Shown here piece by piece: positions 37,128 to 49,986 of a stretch of 64,000 bases of DNA. Positions within the stretch are counted from its first letter, which is position 1; each line of letters opens with the position of its first letter. Origin of the DNA: Spirodela intermedia. Its lineage: Eukaryota; Streptophyta; Magnoliopsida; Alismatales; Araceae. The stretch lies in NCBI GenBank assembly GCA_902729315.2, contig LR746274.1, positions 5,887,037 to 5,951,036 on the forward strand. Direction: 5' to 3'. Under the pieces are notes generated by a model. It made no database searches. It saw only the letters and a program-made list of their open reading frames with translations, and was not told where the DNA came from. The translations under genes and the position numbers were made by a program.

Positions 37128-37822
37128 AAAAATAACGCAGGGTCCGAATGCTGATGAGTCTCCATTTTAACTGGACTCAAACTTGCTATAGACTGCATCT
37201 GCGGTTCTGCTTTAACAGACCCTAAATTGCGCAACGACTGTAGTTGATGTGGAGGTAAGTTGTGATCAGATGTACCCATATGTGGCTCCAATTTGACGGC
37301 TACCATGTTCCCCAACCCTCCTCGGAGTTGTTGCTGTTGGCTGTGCGACAGAGAGAACGGTGGTTGGAAACTTTGCATCGCTTCAGTCCGTTGCTGAGGT
37401 TGCAAATTATCCAACACTCCTTGATTAGCAGAGGGGTTCTGAAAGTGCTGCCCTTGGGCTTGTGCAGTCGGAGTAAAAGAAAGGGGTTCAGACTCAGCAG
37501 AACCAACTAACTCCATGGCACCTCCATTACCACGCTGTTGGAGATTCACCGATGCGTTTGGCAGCCCCATCCCAGAGAGAGACCCCCCATTTCCAAAGGT
37601 GTGGTTTAGGAGGGAAGAGACGTTTGGCATGTTACCAAGGAGACTCATATTGTTGGTGTTATTGTTGAACTGGGTCCTGGGTGAGACCAGAGAGGGGAAA
37701 GGAGACTGTGAAGGGACAGAAACTGCCTGCCCTCCTGCAATAATGGCAGAGTTTGTTCTAAGCATGGTGGGAGAGACCGACTGTGCTCCGCCTACAGATG
37801 CCGGGGGACCCGAAGGCACCAT
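32886..37822 (-). CDS. SEU: SEUSS-type transcriptional co-regulator (LIM-domain-binding family)
   Basis: Nine coding exons on the minus strand: 37822-36797, 36689-36570, 36419-36371, 36222-36008, 35933-35865, 35754-35657, 34668-34575, 34392-34323 and 33814-32886. All junctions are GT..AG and the joined frame stays open, giving about 889 aa (Arabidopsis SEU is 877). SEU is a nuclear adaptor that pairs with LEUNIG-type corepressors and MADS factors in floral and ovule patterning. The N-terminus MVPSGPP..ILRTNS-like is typical. A Gln-rich region covers about residues 233-308. The LDB-type dimerisation core covers about 310-580 (HYMFYQKHRPS, FWRKFVAEYFAP, RKRWCVSLYG, CKPGRGFETTVEVLPRL, ICSWEFCARRHEELIPRR, AKALEVPLVNDLGYTKRYVR). 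The C-terminal 300 residues are Ser/Asn/Gly-rich and end in LQFAWKTSP. Upstream non-coding exons are likely but not resolved. Confidence 0.95.
36899..37126 (-). repeat. CAG/CAA repeat encoding the SEUSS poly-Gln region
   Basis: Mixed CAG and CAA codons give Gln runs, the longest at residues 233-253 with one Arg inside. Mixed codons make slippage less likely than in a pure CAG run. Gln-rich segments at this place are normal in SEU proteins. Confidence 0.9.
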
Positions 37823-39754
37823 TGTCCCAAGAGAAGAAATACGAGGAAACCAGAGAAATTCTAAGGAGCGACGGCAAATCTAGGCATCACCGAGAGAAAC
37901 TGTTTCAGAGTATCAAAGAAGACATGATAGATAAAGGATCCTCCCACCTAAGCACATAGGAGAGCATGGATCGAAAGAAAAGAGAAGGAAAACCAGTCCA
38001 GCGACCCTAGTTCTGAACATCCTCAATATTACAATGTGAGTTCAGGACCACATCCTCGCAACGGTGGTTGGATCCAACAAAGTTAGCAGGGGATCCACCT
38101 TTCTCCCACTTATGGATTAATCAAACTACAACTTTTCAGCTCAAAATAGAGAACAAGGATGTCGTAGAGAACAGGGAAGGGAAGTGAGTCTTCTCTCGCA
38201 AAGTAACCACAATAATCGCCTCCGACGGCCGAAAATCCAGTTCCTCTCAACCTCCAGCAAAATAATCTTAAGTCGAAAGCAGTGAGACGTTTACGCACAT
38301 GAACTCTTTCCCAACCACAAGCCGCAAAGCCTGAACTAGAACTAAAACCACCAGCTATAGGAGAGAATACCGGGGGAAGCTCCCTCCGGACGCCGCCAGA
38401 TCAAAACAAGACGAGACGCCCTCGATCAGGGCCCTTCCCAGCAAATCTAAGCACAACCTTAGCCCGATCCAGTCGCCAGAGCTCTCCGATTTCCTCAAGG
38501 CTCCGGCAACGGATTTCCATAAACACGTGATACAAGAAACAGACGAGGGCAACCGATAACACAATACAAACGAGGAAGGCCCCCGAGCAGCAAATTACTA
38601 GAACCCCGCAGCAGCAAACGACTTGCGTAGTTCCAACACCTCCGCCCGAGCAAACAGAAACCCTAGAATTCACACTCGGTGTTCACCTCTCCCCTATCTC
38701 CTCTCATTGCTCTCTCCTCTTCTTTGCTACTGCCGTCAGCCTCCCTTTCCCTGGCCAGCTTGCTGCAGACTCCCCAACCCCCCCCCGACGCCGACCTCCC
38801 CTTCTCTCTGGCTTTTCTGGCTTATATCTTCTGCTTCTTCTTCCCCCCTCGGCCAGAGAGAGAAGAGAGACAGAGAAAGAGAGAGAGCGAGCCTCGTCCG
38901 TCCTTGCGGACGTCAAAGGGGTATTGGATTGGATTGAATCACACCGTTCCGAACCTTTTTAGTTCCTCTCTCTCTCTAGCCTTCTCTATCTAGAGAAGTC
39001 AAAGCTCTTCTTCGCTTCGCAGCTGGGCTTTGCGTCATGTGGTGACATCCCTCGCGAGAGAATCGGTAAGCGGACCCCGGTGACCCGACGCAAGAACCGC
39101 CCTACGCGGCAAAGCGAGGTGGCCACTGTATTGTCCGACGTGGACTAATTAGCGATCACCAAGTGGGACGGCTTGTCGGCGCTATGGTGTGACGCGTGGG
39201 CGAGACGCACTGGCGAATCGCACCGCCGATGGGACCCCGCCGTCTCTCAGGGGCACATTTCGTAATATATAGCCACTTTCAGTCTAAAATCGTCACCGAA
39301 AGGAGCCCCGCGCCGGCCCAATTACGCCGAAATTCTGAGATAATGGGCTGTCCAGCGCACTTTATGGGCCCATCGAAGGAACAGCCCACGATAACACCGC
39401 TTTGGTCCTACGCCAGAGGAGACGTGCTCTCCAGAGAGGACAGTCACTAAGGTTGAAAAAGTCCTAACGGTGGGGCCCACATTCCTAACAAATATAATCC
39501 TCCTCCCAAAAGTCAACGGTGAATTCGCAAAAACCCACCTCTGACCATATCTGTTCGACCTATACGGGAGGGGGGGGAAGACAACAATTGGGTCAACGAG
39601 CAGAAATAATATTATTATGATCTATCGAGTATTACTATCTGGGATAATATTCTGGCGATATATATAAGTGCATTTAAGTGTCCTTGCGATTAAGTACAAT
39701 GACTCCACAGAAGTGCTTGCTAAAAAGAAAAAGAAAAAGAAAAGAAAAAGGGTT
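37823..39754 (-). promoter_or_regulatory. SEUSS 5' UTR and promoter region
   Basis: No other gene is recognised. The first kilobase upstream of the SEUSS start probably contains 5' UTR and introns. GA/CT tracts lie near 38855-38890 and 38965-38980. Between about 39310 and 39480 there are five GGCCCA/TGGGCC-like motifs (for example TATGGGCCCATC near 39363 and GGGGCCCACATT near 39472). The BTB gene ends at 39755, so its 3' UTR also lies here. Transcription start not determined. Confidence 0.45.
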
Positions 39755-42223
39755 TCATTGTTGGTGTGGGGAGGGGCGGCGGAGGAAGGAGCGGCGCCAC
39801 CAGACCTGGAAGGCGGCGCTGAGATTGGGGCAGTCGCCGGCGGCGGAGGAGGAGAAGAAGGCGAACCAGTCGACCAGGAGGGCCTGCTGCTGGGGGAGGG
39901 GGAGGGTGAGGATGGCTCGGCCCAGGGAGTCCTCCATGGACCGGAGGTCGAGCCCACGAGGCCGGCGCCCGAGCCAGCCGAAGTCGACCAGCATGGGCCC
40001 GAACCAGGCGCGGAGGACGCGCCACCGGAGCGGGGCGGGGCAGTGAAGCCGCCCCCTGCCGAGAGCCTCGAACACGGCGGCGGAGACGCGGCTAAGCTCG
40101 AAGCGGAGCATCGGCGCCGCCGCCTCGTGCAGGTGTTGGAGCTCCGTCTGGCCGGCCCAGAGGGCCACGAAGTCCTCCGCCAGGTGCCTGTCCAGGAGCA
40201 GCTCCAGCAGCCAGCTGAGGCTGTCGACAAGGCAGGAAGCTCGGTCCAGCATCGTCCCCCTCCGCCCCTCGGCGGCGGCGCCGCCGGTGGCCTCCTGGAA
40301 GAGCTGCAGCAGAGAGGCCAAGCAGGAGAGGGAGACTTCGTAAAGGCCGTCTTTGGTGAGGCCGGCGGGGTCCTTGTGGTAGACGGAGCTCTTGGAGAGG
40401 AGGTCGTTGACCAGCGTCTGGAGGACCTTTTTGGAGCCCCTGTTGGCGCCGCCGGAGACGGATCGGAGAAGGCGGAGGGCCAGGCCTTCGGCGGCGACTT
40501 GACCGTAGAGTCTGGAAAGGATGTCCTGGGCGAGAGGATGGTCCAAGGAGCACCTCGAAAAGAGGGCCTTCAGCTTCTCCTCCTCGCTCTCGTTCCAGGG
40601 GACAGCCTCCAGGTACCTCAAGCACGAGTCAACGCCTCTGGGGAACACAATGGAGGACGATACCTGAAGATCGGATCAGTGAAAGAAAGGAATTCATGGA
40701 GGGCATGCCAGCAGTGAAATCTAGAACTACAGAAGACTGGGTAACAACAACAACCAAAAAATAAATAAAATGAATCTTCTACAGCCCGAGGATAAGCAAA
40801 GATAACATCTATATCCACAGCGAACAGTTTTCGTGATCGAAACTCCCAAGAGCGAATCTCAGAGTTCGCCACGATCTGCTGAAGGATCCATTCCTAAATC
40901 TCTGTATGGAACGGGCATCCCATTTGCTGATCTGAGGCTTAGCCCAGACCAACTGGTTGGCGTAGCTAATCATTGTGCAAGAGTGGACCTGCAACTTTGC
41001 GTCTGCTACAAGAATTCAAAGGATCCAAGAGTTCCTGGATAAAAGGCACATATTTGATTACGAATTCCTAAGATTTTTGCTCCAATCTCCATTTAATTCG
41101 TCATGACCCCTCCATCCATCCATCTCCCCCCCCTTCCTCTCTCTCAAAAGAAAAAGGAACACGCTGCTGAATCATCAGGCTGGATAAGAAAAACTCTTTT
41201 AATTTTCGTCACGTCGGGTTTGTGTCGATGACCCAACTAAAGATTGTGACAGACATTAAGAAAATTTGGACTGATGCATCAGAAAAATATTGAGAAAAAC
41301 ACGAGGATGAAAGTGAATGCAATGGGAATATCTCAGAAGCCTCGAGATGTTTTTCCTCTTGGCGATGATTCAATCTCAGAAGAAGCTTTGTGATGTTTTT
41401 CATGGTAATCATAAAATGCTTCAAGGATGAAGCTTAAGTTCCATGAGATAAGAATGGCCAGGATGCTCACCTCAAGTATATCGATCGAGCGAAGAACGCC
41501 GGCCTTCATGAGCCACCTCACGGCATCCTTCTCGTACATCAGTTCAATGGTATCCTTAAACACAGGCAGATGCTCAATCTCGGCGACCACAATCTTCGGG
41601 GATTCCCCCGAGTCATCCGCTGGCTTACGGCGAGCTTCCAAGACCATCGCTGCAAAATATGTGCTGCTGCGGCACAACACATCTGAATCCAGATCCAGAA
41701 CCAAATAACTCCGGTCCTTCCCCTTCAAAACGAGCCTCAGATCCGTAGATCTCTCCTCGGAGCACACCGCGCTCGCTCCCAGCTCTGCTGCGGACGGAGA
41801 AGGTTGTGGCACCTGTGCTGCCATCCGAGACTTAGGCCTCTGCGGCGGATCCACGGTCTCCACTTCCGGCGCCAAAACTACGGCAGCTGCAGACACAGCA
41901 ACAGCGCTCTCCGGCAGCGGGACCAAGGCCGCGTCAGAGTCCATCGGGGAGACCCTGCCAGGAGAGAGGATTCTGCGAGGATCTATAAGCCCTAACCCCA
42001 CCCTGGAGCTAGGGGAAGGAGAACTGTGGAACGAACCGGAATACGCCGGCTTCTGAGGCTTGGAAGGAGGCCGCTGGGAGGAGCGGACAGCGGCGGCACC
42101 GCGGTTGTCGGGGCTCTGCGTAGCAACTCCGAACGAACAGCACCAACTCCGACTGATCCCCTGGTCCTTCCTCCGGGGATGGCTTCTCCGACTGACCGGA
42201 TCCGCCATCGCCGAGGCCCTCAT
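39755..42223 (-). CDS. BTB/POZ domain protein of the At1g63850/At3g05675 type
   Basis: Two exons on the minus strand, 42223-41471 and 40663-39755, joined by a GT..AG intron after RSIDILE. The product is 553 aa, close to the 548 of At1g63850. Residues 1-155 are Ser/Pro/Ala-rich and poorly conserved. The BTB fold starts near 160 (TDLRLVLKG, SSYFAAMV-like, IVVAEIEHLPVFKDTIELMY). Exon 2 carries the family-specific C-terminal part: RGVDSCLRYLEAVPW, LVDSLSWLLELLLDRHLAEDF, RFELSRVSAAVFEALGRG, ILTLPLPQQQALLVDWFAFF, DCPNLSAAFQVWWRRSF. BTB proteins often serve as CUL3 substrate adaptors; whether this clade does is not established. The start is the first in-frame ATG; Met6 (MADPVSRR) is an alternative. 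Exon 2 is very GC-rich, which makes a long antisense frame appear open. Confidence 0.92.
40664..41470 (-). other. Intron of the BTB gene
   Basis: The 807-base intron has donor GTGAGC and acceptor CTTCAG. It holds no recognised gene. Confidence 0.85.
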
Positions 42224-44640
42224 TGAGCCGTCCGAATACGAATCTCCCTCACCGAGGCAAATGAGCGAGGAGAAGACGAGCAGATCCTGTACCACTACCA
42301 CCGGTGCTTCTGCCGGTGCATTGCGACTATCCTGTCGGTGGCGGAAGAAGAGATTTCCTGAGGCAAAAGGGGGTCCCTGGATAGCTCGGTGACGGCGGAT
42401 TCCCGATGCTTCCTTCGCCGGTTGGCTCTTCTCTTCTCTCACCTGCGCGTCAGCTAGGGGGACGGAAGAAGAAGAGGATGAGGAAGAGGAAGGAGAAGAT
42501 GAAGAGCATTTTATGACAGAAAGCTGGCCACTGCCAATTGCGGTGAGCGGAAGGTGACATTTTCCGACGGTCACCCGCCTAAGGCAGCGGGGGACCACTC
42601 TGAGTGTTTCCTCGACGAAATTTCTTTTTTACTTTGACAAGGAGTATATTTACGAGTCTGTCATTTACCAATGGGTATTTCGAAAATTAAATAGTTTATA
42701 AGGTGATCCGTGTATGGAACGGCTGCTGCGGGTGACCTATACAGGGGTATTTTTCGAGAGGGTCCGAGCGAGCCGGGTGGCTGCGTATGCCACTTCGCGA
42801 TGGGTATCTAGAAAATTAAATAATTTATAGGGTGATCAGTGTATGAAACATGTCCTGCTGCTGCACGGTCCGAGCGAGACGGGTGGCTGCGTGGCAGCCG
42901 GGCTGGGTTTTCCTTTTTTACATTTATCGAAGGATATTTATTCGTATGCCACACTTATGGGCATGATCGAAAAATAAATATTTACCAGGTTTAACGGTTG
43001 ACGAATCAGCCGCCCCCTGGGGTCCGTCGTCCTTTCTGTTTTCCAACGGATTTGACGTGGTCCAAAGGCTCGGAGAAAAGTTGTGAGAATTGTTCATCAC
43101 AACCCCCTTTAGATGATAAATATGTTAAGAGTCCCTGAGAAAATTTAAATAACTGGAAGCCCTTCAGTGAACGAAAGCGCAAGACTCTCTCTCTCTCTGC
43201 CCCTCTCTCTCTCCGTTTGAAATCTAATTCTTGAAATCTACGATTCTGATAGTGCTCGAAATCGCTTTAGTGACGATGTCAGCGATTGGGAAAGCACTGC
43301 CAAATGGAAAGATTTAACACGACTGGGAAATCGTAGTCGCTGCTCCGCTTTCCACAGCCAACGCGACCCAGGCGAAGAGTGTCTATAGCATAAATATGTA
43401 TACTCAGAGGCTTTCTCACATACACTTTGTCTTTTGGGGGTGTTCTTGTAAAATGTTCCAAGAATCCAATGATCGTTTCCACATCACGAGGTGGGAGAGA
43501 GAGTGGGGACCACTGCCAGCGAGGCCATCTTGGATGGACTGCATTGAAGAATCTGCAGGGTAAACAACGACAACCGTAGGAAGGAAGGGAAGAGACTTCC
43601 AGTCACTTTGTCGCAATGAATTCGTAGAAACGCCGACATTTCATTTCCAGAATGAAGACAGAATGAGGATCTTTATTTTTTTCGAACCAGAAATTTCTAT
43701 AAATAATGTAATCCCTCGAATTTACGTATTTTAAGATATACAAATAAAAAATATTGAGGGATATATATACATTTTTTTTGGTAAAAATAAGAGGACATGC
43801 CAGTAGCACAGTCACGGCCTGTGGCGGCGGTTTACGTGAGTGGGGCGGCATCCGGCGGCGGGAGGGAAGACGACGGCGCGTCCGGATTTTGTCGTTTTGC
43901 TTCGGCGGCGTCTTTATGAGAGCCAACCGTGAGCCCGTGCTCCCATCTGCCTCGGTCCTCATCGCCACCCGGAGTTCAGAGGAGGACAAGGATTTCCGGC
44001 CAGTTTGGCGGCACCGCCGTCCACTCAGAGATCGCCGCCGGTGAGAATGGCCGGGCCCAGTTGCTCTCTCTCTCTCTCTCGCTGCGACAGTTGGCCGTTG
44101 GCTGGTCTTACGAGCTAATTGCGGATGATACGGGTTGTCTTTCTTAAGGATATTGACTTGTTTTACCCGACTTTGGAAGGCGTTGAGAGGGAACACGTCA
44201 GCAACGCCAGGTGGTCCTTGTAGCCCTTGCCACCTGGACGAGCCTACGGCAGGCACGTGTCATGGTCCACTCAGGTACCCTGCCAAGAGATGTTGCTGTT
44301 ATTGGGCCGATGTCTTGGGCCCGGATCAGGTGAATCAACCGAGGTCATCCCACAATAAACGCCAAAAATAGGTCTTTTTTCCAAAATCGATGATTTTAAA
44401 AATTCTAGAAAATGCGTCAACTTGTGTCTGACAAAAGCTCGGCGTCATCCATCAGGTAGGAGTTTAGAGTGCTGGAATCTCATAAAAGTGGAAAAAAATA
44501 AAAAAAATAACTATTCCGACACTTTTGAAAATTTGAGAAATGATATCATCATTTTCTTCTCTTATATTTTATTTTCTTTCCATTTATACACTATGAAATT
44601 TGTGAATGAATTTTTCTAGCCATGAGTGGGTGCAGTTCTA
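42224..44640. other. Upstream region of the BTB gene, no convincing gene
   Basis: Contains a local tandem duplication (42670-42892), CT tracts near 43185-43215 and 44063-44082, and a CpG-rich patch at about 43800-44050. Frames on both strands at 43603-44256 have no recognised domain. The BTB promoter is probably between 42224 and about 43200. Confidence 0.5.
42670..42892. repeat. Imperfect tandem duplication upstream of the BTB gene
   Basis: The segments at about 42670-42720 and 42800-42850 share ATGGGTATYT..GAAAATTAAATA, TTTATA and GGTGATC. They are followed by GGTCCGAGCGAG and GGGTGGCTGCGT at about 42760-42785 and again at about 42867-42892. The repeat spacing is about 107-130 bases. Confidence 0.75.
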
Positions 44641-46080
44641 ACAGTCGATTAGAGACCTTGGACCTATCCATGGACAACAGCCTAGAAATGGGCAATGCAA
44701 AGGACACCCTATTTAGATTGGACTGAGGTGATGGGGTGTATAGGCGGTTGGCCTGCTAAGGCTAGAACTAGGTGATTGAGCTAGAGATGTTCAAGTAGTA
44801 AAGACATAGGAGAAGGTTACAGCAATAAAATGACCTCCCAATCCACTAGAGAATAGGATACTATTTTTTTGAGTCCTATCACCAAGTGGAGAAGTAGAAA
44901 CTAACCATTTAGAATCGACTGCCCAATCAGGCCCCTTTGGGGTCTCTTCTAGTTAATCCCTATCTTGTTCTCATTTTTATGTTCTATGTTTTCCCTTGTC
45001 TCTCCCTTCTTGACTTGTGTGTCCCTCATTTAAGTAGAATTTACATATTTTATGGTATGTTTATGTTCTTACATTTTCCTCCCTTCTCTCCATTACATCT
45101 AAGAACCTATAAAATTAGTATTAGAGCTTCAGATGACTCCTAAATCGAATGATTCTAGATTGAAATTCTTATAAAAAGAGTTTGAAAAATTAGGGCGAGA
45201 GGTTCAATGAAATGTCACCACAAAGTAAGAAGATAAAGAGGAAATCATGTAACAACTTGGTTTGATCGCTTAAGACCAAGTTGAGATTATGCAACAACTA
45301 TAATTGGTCATTTAAGCAATCAAATAATTTCAACAATAATCAACTTTTATCATGCCCAAGTCAATAAAAAGCTCTACATGGGCCAATATGAGGAATGAGT
45401 TACAAGAGAGTTCAACTATAAATGACCTCATTACCCCAAGAGGAAAAATAGAGATCACAAGCTTAATCAAAGGCCCCACAACACCTATAACTATTTTTAG
45501 CATTCAGGACGATTAGGGGTTAACTTTCAAAAGCCTTCTATGGATCCATGACAAGACACTAGTGTGAGTATTTAGAGTCAAATTATATTTCTCCACCTAT
45601 CAACTCTTAGCCTTCTAAAAACTCTCTACTATTGGCTTGAGTATGGATGGCAAGAGACTAGTGTGATTCCAATGGGTAGAGCATCACAAGGCTTTTTGAA
45701 ATTGAAAAGACTTATGAAGTCAAATTTTAGAGTGACTCAACTCCAATCTATCTAACTCTATCTATATAAAATTCTAAATCTCTAACACATGAGATAGTAA
45801 CAAAGTACAATGAGAATTTGAGCTTTCAATATGCAACATATAATTTGTAACATTCTAGAACAAATACTAAAAAGTATTTTCTTAAAAGGCTTATAGAAAG
45901 ATGTTTAGAAAGTTGCATCTTAAACCCAAACAAATTAGAGGCATTAATATAGACAACTCAAGTGATCAAGTTGAAAATTCACAGCCTACTAGGCCTCAAA
46001 ACAACAAGAAAATCTCAACTATTAAGTCCTTTGAAATAGTTGCACCAAATTACGAATTCTAGAGGTGGACTCTGAAATTC
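44640..46080 (+). pseudogene. Decayed Ty3-type gag with its primer site
   Basis: TAGTATTAGAGC at 45116-45127 resembles the initiator tRNA-Met primer site TGGTATCAGAGC with two transitions. After it, gag-like pieces appear in shifting frames: LEILIKRV-like, DKTLV then FRVKLYFSTYQLLAF, WFQWVEHHKAF near 45670-45705, and LEQILKSIFLKGL near 45855-45890. This resembles the gag of chromovirus-type Ty3 elements. LTRs and pol are not recognised. Sequence 44640-45115 may be LTR or leader. Confidence 0.55.
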
Positions 46081-46540
46081 GGTCCTCAATGAAATGAATA
46101 TTAATGCTTGATTTTTAGTTCTTGATTTATTTTATTTACGTATTTTATTATTATTTATACAAAAAATGTAGTTTTATATTTTTAATTCGAAGGTTAGAAG
46201 TTAAAGTAGTTATGTATTTCTTCTTTCTAAAAAATATTTTTTAAAATAATAATATAATATAATATTTATCATATTATATTATATTATATTGAAATGACCT
46301 CAAACAACTATCCCCATGGCCCATGGCTTGCAAATGGATTGGGGAATTGTTGGAAGCATAATGAAATGTTATAATAGTTGATTCAGTACATAAAGTAATA
46401 AGAACAAGTTAGATGATGCTTGAATTTTTTCTTTATGAGATTGATATTAATGGTTTTTCTATTAATCAATTTGATGTGGGACTAATGGTTTTTTGTGTTT
46501 TAGGGCACCAATTTACGACGAACAAATCCTTAGGTGCTTG
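46081..46540. other. AT-rich, no recognised feature
   Basis: Includes a run of TAATATAATAT-like repeats at about 46246-46290. No gene is seen. Confidence 0.5.
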
Positions 46541-46850
46541 ATGCATCACGTGACCAAAAAAGGTGGATCCCACATTGGATAAAGCACCATAATACCTTAA
46601 ACATAAAGTGTTCGCTTGGCAATTTGTGGATCTTACATCACACAACATACCATATGACTAGAAAGGTTGATCTTACAGTGGGTGAAGTGCCACAATATCA
46701 GGAACTTAAGTTCTCAATCGATGGTAGTTCATGGCAAGTTCATCCTACATCACTTTATGCTCCACATGACCAAGCATGCTTGATCTAGTGACAAGCAAAG
46801 CACCACGATACCAAGAACTTAAATTCTCATATATATCAACATTATGAGTA
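46541..46850. repeat. Degenerate tandem repeat, about three units of 103-117 bases
   Basis: Units start at about 46548 (CACGTGACCAAAAAAGGTGG), 46651 (CATATGACTAGAAAGGTTGA) and 46768 (CACATGACCAAGCATGCTTG). Each continues with a block like TGGATAAAGCACCATAATACC or GGGTGAAGTGCCACAATATC and, in two units, GAACTTAARTTCTC. The similarity is clear but low. Confidence 0.6.
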
Positions 46851-47460
46851 TAAAGATAATTATCAATTATTATTTCTTATCTTTAAAACTAGGATAGTAG
46901 CCACAAAGGCAACATTCATTTCTTCCTCTCTCTCGTGTAATCAATACCTCCAACCATTAGTGAGCTTGCTCCTTCCTTCCTTGACTGCACTAAAGGCTTA
47001 CAAGCAAGTGGTCAGCTCTTTCCTTCTTGCCTAGATGACGGTGACAACATGGTTAGGCCTTCTTTTTGGTAGACCTCTTTGGCGAGCGATGCATCATTTT
47101 CAGATGATATTTCTATGACTTCATACATGGTGTGTCACAACTAAATAAAACCAAGTTGCCACACTAGCATCTCTAGTTGCTTAAGAGGCAGACCAATATT
47201 GGGTAATATTTATTTACTCACTTTTAATATTTATTTATATACTTTTATCATTTATATAATAAGTTATTTTTATTTTGTACATGTTTTGATATAAATGAGT
47301 AGAATTGAGGCAAAACTTGATAAATAATATTCATTTCTCTTATAAATCTTTTGAAACTCATCTAAGATCAAGTTGAGATCATGTTTAATTTATTTTTTAT
47401 TTATTTTTATAGTCAAATCTTAAAGTATTCGTGTTCTTGGTGTTTTATGAATAATGATTA
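46851..47460. other. AT-rich, no recognised feature
   Basis: No gene, domain or clear repeat. Possibly the start of the family-B LTR that is recognised from about 47461. Confidence 0.4.
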
Positions 47461-48006
47461 TTTTTCTAATTTCAAATGGTAATTAGTGACATTCATGGAT
47501 GACCTTAGATCATGTGTGTGAATTCTTTAATACACATTTGTCTAATAAATGTAGTCAACTTGAGTTATACATGAAAATAAATCACTGTAAAAAGAGTTGA
47601 CTATTATTTCTCTCTTCTAATTATTTGTTCTTGTTTCTCTCTCCCTCTCTCTTGTGAGACATTTTTCTATCTCCATCTCTTGTGGGATCTCTCATTCTTT
47701 CTCCCTCTCTCATGAGATTTCTCTCTCTTCTCTCTCTCAATTGATCTCTCTCTCTCTCTCTCTCTCTTCCTCCTCTTCTCTACTCTCTTCATTCTTCTCA
47801 CCTCACACTTTTATTTTATTATTTATATTAAAAAATGATAAAATATTAAAATCACTTTACATATAAACTAAATTATTTTTTATGGTGAATTAATCAATCT
47901 CCCTATGTTTGACTTAAGACTTACATATATACTAATATCTCACTAAATTTTAGTTATAAATATTATTAGATAATGAGCACTTCAACACAAAGATAAGTGC
48001 ACATCA
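47461..48006 (+). repeat. Family-B LTR, right part (copy B1)
   Basis: Matches 62369-63033: shared ATTAGTG..CATTCA, CATGTGTGTGAATC, a long CT-rich stretch with GTGAGA/CATGAGA motifs (47640-47810), and the end AAGTGCACATCA. Its left boundary is not resolved. Confidence 0.65.
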
Positions 48007-49074
48007 TCTTTATGGTGCCATTGCTGAGGAGATTTGTTTTAATCAATGTCAACTGATTTAACCTCTCTTAGATTTCAGTAATTTTTAATATATATATATA
48101 TATTATTTCCTTGTTTTCATTCAAGTGGTATTTCAAAAAGAAAATTTTAAAATATATTAGGTTCATTTGATTTTTATTTACATTAAATTTAATAGTTATA
48201 TTTTTAAGTATTTAATTTCTATTTATTTCAACTTTTAATTGAGATTATAAACTGATTTTACATTTCTCTTTTGCATCTTTATTACAATCATATCTTCAAG
48301 TCATGATTTTTCAGAATTAAATTCTGAAAACCTATTTTATGAACAATAGACGCACCTTACAATCAATCATAGAAAATTCAGCTACTAACAAATTTAGAAA
48401 TTCAAGGGCATAAGGAAAACAAAATTTACCACCTATCTCAGCAAAAAAAAATCCATCTTTTATAGATGCTGAATCACCTAGGATGGATCACCTAGCCCAA
48501 AAGAGTAAGAATGCTGAAAATACTTAGCCTTCTAAATCCATGTGTAATTATTATACACCTAATTTATATAGACCTACCTTGTAGGTTGTACATCATATTT
48601 TATCTAATGTTCATTTTCATATTCATCATAGCACTCTACAAATACTTCTTGAATTTCATAGGTAAGCTAATGATGAAACCACATCAACATATTATTCAAT
48701 TTTAAGCTACATGTGAACTTATTCATATTCGTAATATTTCTAAAGATGCACTTAAGTTATGTCTCTTCTCATATTCATTGTATTATAAAACTAGAGATTG
48801 GCTCACATCATTACCATATGAGATTACCACATAGAAGTAGAGCAAGCATTTGTGAGAAACTTTTATCTCCTTATCAAGATTCATGCCATGTGGAAAGTTA
48901 TTCTCTAATTTACTAAAAAATCAGTAAAAGCCTTCCATGAATTTTGAGAAAAATTCTAAAAACTTCAAAGGAGATGCCCACATCACATAATTGCTAAATG
49001 ATAATTAAATTGTGTATTTTTTGATGATGTGTTGAAACATCACAACAAATATTATAAATATTTATGTGGAGGCA
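48007..49074 (+). pseudogene. Family-B primer site and gag remnant (copy B1, left part)
   Basis: TATGGTGCCATTGCTGAGGA at about 48011-48030 is a decayed tRNA-Asp-type primer site. The gag from about 48339 matches copy B2 at 63358 onwards (NYYTPNLYRPTL-like, then LQILLEF, HIRNISKDALKLCLFSYSLY), with several stops. It is interrupted at 49074 by the solo family-A LTR and continues at 59854. Confidence 0.7.
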
Positions 49075-49986
49075 TGATAAGTCTTTATTATCATGAGTTA
49101 ATAACTAATAATAATATAATTTAAGTATTAGATTATAATAAATATATTTATATTTATGTTAACTTATGAAAAATATTTTTAATTTATTAGTATGAATTTC
49201 TAGCTCATTATGTGATTTTATGTTAATTTTTATAGTCATATTTTTAAGATAAATGAAGATAAATATTTTAAAAAGAGGGAGACTTATCGGCCAATCGAAC
49301 CGACAAGTAGGTCAAAAGCATAGTCAAGCAGAGTCATGAGTAAGGAGCTTGGCTGACTAAGAAATGACAATGGGGACACATGTGCATCACTCCTCTTCTA
49401 CATCACTGGTGGCCATGCAAGCATGAGGTAAGGAGTGTTCATACACACATGAGGAAGAAGCTTGTTGAGCACAAAATCTTATCTTATTATCTATATGCCT
49501 CAAAGCTTGAAAAATAATCAATGTGGGACTAAATAGCATCAAAACTTCTTGAAATGTTTTTAATATTTTAATACCTAAACTACCCATTATTTATTAGAAT
49601 ATAGTATCCTTATGACGCCACTTTATAAGTGTATTCACGTACTTATTTCACTCTCTCTCATCTAAGTCAAAACTTTTATTTTATATTTTATTAAATATAA
49701 ATTTTCTTGTAAATTATTGATAAATAATTAAGCCATCAGAATCACACAATCATTAGTGAAAATCTCATCAACATAATTTGTGGAGCATCGTTACTAAAAT
49801 TTTTGAATGATTATTTGTAAAAAGATCAGGAATTCATTAAGTAAAAGATTAATTGATGAACAAACTATTGTTGGAAAGAGGACGATCAACTAGGAGATAA
49901 GTTGTCACCTCTTGAAAGTATATCAAATGTGATGAAGAGTCTCATCTTGATAACAGATCTCAAGATGAAACTCCCTAAAATGTACT

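Noticed and set aside
39668-40717. A 349-codon plus-strand frame
   Set aside because: It is antisense to BTB exon 2, whose minus-strand protein has clear family motifs; openness comes from high GC.
43603-44256. A 217-codon minus-strand frame and plus-strand frames at 43754-44147
   Set aside because: No recognisable domain and basic low-complexity composition; the frame spans an AT-rich and a GC-rich patch without consistent codon use.
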